NCBI GenBank assembly: GCA_030152105.1
Contig: JASLIH010000278.1
Location: 1 to 9,077 of the forward strand
Direction: 5' to 3'
DNA: 9,077 bases
DNA from: Actinomycetes bacterium
GTDB lineage: Bacteria > Actinomycetota > CALGFH01
Shown one piece after another: positions 5,355-9,077 of this stretch. The translations under genes and the position numbers were made by a program. Positions within the stretch are counted from its first letter, which is position 1. Each line of letters starts with the position of its first letter. The notes under the pieces are model-generated. The model was given only the letters and a program-made list of their open reading frames with translations, was not told the origin of the DNA and ran no database searches.

Positions 5355-6138
5355 GGACTTCCAGCTCCGGCTCACCGCGTTCAGCCTCGGCGAGCTGGAG
5401 CAGGGCGAGGTGTCGGACGCCCGCGACCACGTCGCCACCTGCGACGACTGCGCCTCCAGGCTGCTGCTGGACCGCCAGCTGACGGCGCTGCTGCGGGCCT
5501 CGGCGGTCCCGGCCCCGCAGGAGACGGTGACGGCCGTCCTGGCCACCGTCCGGGCCGAGGCAGAGGCCGGAGCCGGCCGGCTGGCGCCTTCCCCTCGCCA
5601 GCCGGCCCGGCGCCGCCACTGGCTGGCCCTGGCCGCGGCCATGCTGGCCGCCGCCGCCGTGCTCGCCGTCGCCCTGCTGCTGGTCCCGGCCCCGGACCCG
5701 GGCAGCCCGCTGTCCGCGGCCTGGAGCTCCTATCACTCTCGGGGCGAGGACGGTCTCGGCACCCCGACCCAGGCCCAGGCCGAGCGGCTGTTCGCCGTCC
5801 TGGGGCCGGACTCGCGCACCCCCGACCTGGCCGCCTTCGGCCTCACCAAGGACGGCTGGGAGGCCCGCGACCTGGCCGGGCACCTGGCCGCGGTGGCCGA
5901 GTACCGCGACCCCGACGGCGGGCGGGTCACCCTGATGCGCTGGCGGGGCGACCTGCCCCAGGTGGCCAAGGGCACCGAGGGCGGCCAGCTGGCCGCCTAC
6001 ACCTGGGGCCGGCACACCAGCTACTGGTGGGAGGCCGACGGCCTCGTCTGGTGCCTGGTCGGCACCATCGACCAGGATCGGCTGTACGGCATCGCCGAGC
6101 ACCTGGGTGGGGAATCGTCCCCCGCCCCGGCGGGTTAG
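5344..6138 (+). CDS. Membrane-anchored zinc-binding (ZAS-type) anti-sigma factor, RsrA-like N-terminus
   Basis: A 264-residue protein with the layout of a transmembrane anti-sigma factor. Residues 1-50 form the sigma-binding domain with His29-X3-Cys33-X2-Cys36 (HVATCDDC), the ZAS motif, plus Cys3. The 26-residue step from Cys3 to His29 equals that from Cys11 to His37 in Streptomyces RsrA (whose other ligands are Cys41 and Cys44), so the four ligands needed for redox-sensitive zinc binding appear present. After a linker and a basic RRRHW stretch, residues about 93-114 form one Ala/Leu/Val-rich membrane helix; residues 115-264 would be extracytoplasmic and include a conserved-looking YWWEADGLVWCLVG segment with one Cys. 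It should hold the sigma factor inactive until a signal releases it. The ATG at 5344 follows GGAAGGG by 9 bases and overlaps the sigma stop. RsrA itself is soluble, so the membrane anchor is unusual for that group. Its last bases carry the next gene's promoter. Confidence 0.88.
   Translation: MTCEDFQLRLTAFSLGELEQGEVSDARDHVATCDDCASRLLLDRQLTALLRASAVPAPQETVTAVLATVRAEAEAGAGRLAPSPRQPARRRHWLALAAAMLAAAAVLAVALLLVPAPDPGSPLSAAWSSYHSRGEDGLGTPTQAQAERLFAVLGPDSRTPDLAAFGLTKDGWEARDLAGHLAAVAEYRDPDGGRVTLMRWRGDLPQVAKGTEGGQLAAYTWGRHTSYWWEADGLVWCLVGTIDQDRLYGIAEHLGGESSPAPAG
6111..6136 (+). promoter_or_regulatory. SigR-type ECF promoter (GGAAT-N18-GTT) before the cupredoxin gene
   Basis: GGAAT at 6111-6115 is followed after exactly 18 bases by GTT at 6134-6136. 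The site lies within the last codons of the anti-sigma gene, and the final T of GTT is the first base of its TAG stop. As at the sigma promoter, the -35 reads GGGGAATCGT. Transcription would start near 6143-6146, leaving about 40 bases before the ATG at 6185, with AGGAGGT at 6174-6180. Confidence 0.72.
6121..6134 (+). terminator. GC hairpin at the end of the anti-sigma gene
   Basis: CCCGCC (6121-6126) and GGCGGG (6129-6134) are a perfect inverted repeat; with a realistic 4-base loop the stem is 5 bp, followed by TTAGGG. It could weakly terminate the sigma/anti-sigma transcript. It lies inside the spacer of the next promoter, so part of the GC symmetry may be chance in this sequence. Confidence 0.25.
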
Positions 6139-6184
6139 GGTGCTGAGGCCGCGACCGCGGCCCACCCAAGCTCAGGAGGTCCGA

Positions 6185-6613
6185 ATGCGTCGAAGCATGC
6201 TCGTCGGGGTGGTGCTGGCCGGGGTGCTGGCCCTGGTCGCGGCCGGCTGCGGTGGTGGCAACGACAACGGTGGCGGGAGCGCGGCCGCGACCACCGCCGC
6301 CCCGGAGACCACCGCCGCGTCCGCGACCACCGCCGCCGGCGGGGGCGGCGAGAACGAGATCAAGCTCGCCGCGGCCAACACCGCCTGGGACACCGACAAC
6401 CTCGCCATGACGGCCGGGGCCGAGGTCAAGGTCGAGATCGAAAACGCCGACAGCATCGAGCACAACTTCACCTTCGCCGCGGCCAACGCCAACCAGGACG
6501 TCGAGGGCGGCGAGAACGCCACCGTCACCCTGACCGCGCCGGCGGCCGGCACCTACCCGTTCTTCTGCAAGTACCACCCGGCGGCGATGAAGGGAACAGT
6601 CACGGTCACCTGA
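6185..6613 (+). CDS. Cupredoxin-domain lipoprotein (plastocyanin-like blue copper protein)
   Basis: A 142-residue lipoprotein with a type-1 copper domain. The N-terminus is a lipoprotein signal (RRSMLVGVVLAGVLALVAAGC), with lipidation expected at Cys22. A Thr/Ala/Gly-rich spacer follows (about 23-55), then the cupredoxin barrel (56-142). The predicted copper ligands are His93 (IEHNF), Cys128 and His131 (FFCKYH) and Met135 (PAAMKG), the His-Cys-His-Met set of plastocyanin and amicyanin, with Cys-X2-His-X3-Met spacing. The protein would carry single electrons, or bind copper, at the outer face of the membrane; its partner is unknown and no oxidase or nitrite reductase is nearby. The ATG at 6185 follows AGGAGGT by 4 bases. 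It has its own SigR-type promoter overlapping the end of the anti-sigma gene, so it is probably a target of that sigma factor and may also be reached by read-through. Confidence 0.9.
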   Translation: MRRSMLVGVVLAGVLALVAAGCGGGNDNGGGSAAATTAAPETTAASATTAAGGGGENEIKLAAANTAWDTDNLAMTAGAEVKVEIENADSIEHNFTFAAANANQDVEGGENATVTLTAPAAGTYPFFCKYHPAAMKGTVTVT

Positions 6614-6638
6614 ACACCTCAACGGTTTTCGTGCTCTA

Positions 6639-6664
6639 GGAATTTGGGGTCGGCGCCCTCTGTT
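6639..6664 (+). promoter_or_regulatory. SigR-type ECF promoter (GGAAT-N18-GTT) before lon
   Basis: GGAAT at 6639-6643 is followed after exactly 18 bases by GTT at 6662-6664, in the 87-base gap between the cupredoxin gene and lon. Transcription would start near 6671-6674, about 28 bases before the lon ATG. In Streptomyces coelicolor, lon and other protein quality-control genes belong to the SigR regulon, which supports this assignment. No CIRCE or HAIR heat-shock operator is seen in the gap. Confidence 0.75.
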
Positions 6665-6669
6665 GATGA

Positions 6670-6682
6670 GGGTGTCGCACCC
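6670..6682 (+). other. Short hairpin at the predicted 5' end of the lon mRNA
   Basis: GGGTG (6670-6674) and CACCC (6678-6682) form a perfect 5-bp stem with the loop TCG. It sits at or just after the predicted start of the lon transcript, so it could be a 5'-end stabilising hairpin or a small operator. It is short and could be chance. Confidence 0.35.
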
Positions 6683-6700
6683 CTTTGACCTGGAGAATGC

Positions 6701-9046
<2,346 letters not shown>

Positions 9047-9077
9047 GCCCGGGTCTCCCGCGGCGACGGCTCCGACC

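Noticed and set aside
6107..6184. Upstream extension of the cupredoxin gene to an ATG at 6107
   Set aside because: It would place 26 Arg/Pro-rich residues before a perfect lipoprotein signal and overlap the anti-sigma gene; the ATG at 6185 has AGGAGGT at ideal distance.
6614..6700. CIRCE, HAIR or ClgR operator before lon
   Set aside because: None of these known repeats is present; the only symmetry is the 5-bp GGGTG/CACCC hairpin.

Overview
This is a GC-rich chromosomal window, almost certainly from an actinobacterium. Third codon positions are nearly all G or C, GTG starts are common, and it carries a DUF3107 protein (an actinobacterial family), an RhlE-type DEAD-box helicase, a SigR/SigH-like ECF sigma factor with a zinc-binding anti-sigma factor, and a housekeeping Lon protease. 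I see no rRNA, tRNA, CRISPR array, insertion sequence, integrase or phage gene, so it reads as core chromosome rather than a mobile island.

Layout, left half (1-4734). A minus-strand membrane-protein gene runs off the left edge (1-82). A minus-strand gene of unknown function follows (220-942), with several hairpins downstream of its stop. It diverges from a small plus-strand DUF3107 gene (1090-1320). That gene converges on a minus-strand pair: a SnoaL/NTF2-like protein (2498-2839), then a secreted beta-propeller-like protein (1338-2471). The SnoaL gene diverges from a single-domain rhodanese (2939-3283), which is followed by the DEAD-box RNA helicase (3349-4734). DUF3107 near an RhlE-like helicase recalls the mycobacterial Rv3208A-rhlE neighbourhood.

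Layout, right half (4735-9046). All genes point right: an ECF sigma factor (4815-5354), an anti-sigma factor overlapping it by 11 bp (5344-6138), a cupredoxin lipoprotein (6185-6613) and a complete Lon protease (6701-9046). The last 31 bases hold nothing I can identify.

The most interesting result is regulatory. Each of the three gene boundaries in the right half carries an exact GGAAT-N18-GTT, the known promoter consensus of the Streptomyces SigR / mycobacterial SigH sigma family. The sites lie before the sigma gene (4739-4764), before the cupredoxin gene (6111-6136) and before lon (6639-6664). The other three plus-strand GGAAT sites I found lie inside genes and lack GTT at that spacing. The encoded sigma factor looks SigR-like. 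Its anti-sigma factor keeps the Cys-N25-His-N3-Cys-N2-Cys spacing of the redox sensor RsrA, but on a membrane-anchored protein with an extracytoplasmic domain. I infer a compact local regulon: a thiol- or metal-sensing switch that controls itself, a surface copper protein and Lon-based protein quality control. The components are known families; this arrangement, and a membrane-anchored RsrA-like sensor, is what I would follow up.

A second signal is the helicase leader, where the ribosome binding site sits in a small hairpin and two GGTTG and two CAAC segments can form alternative pairings.
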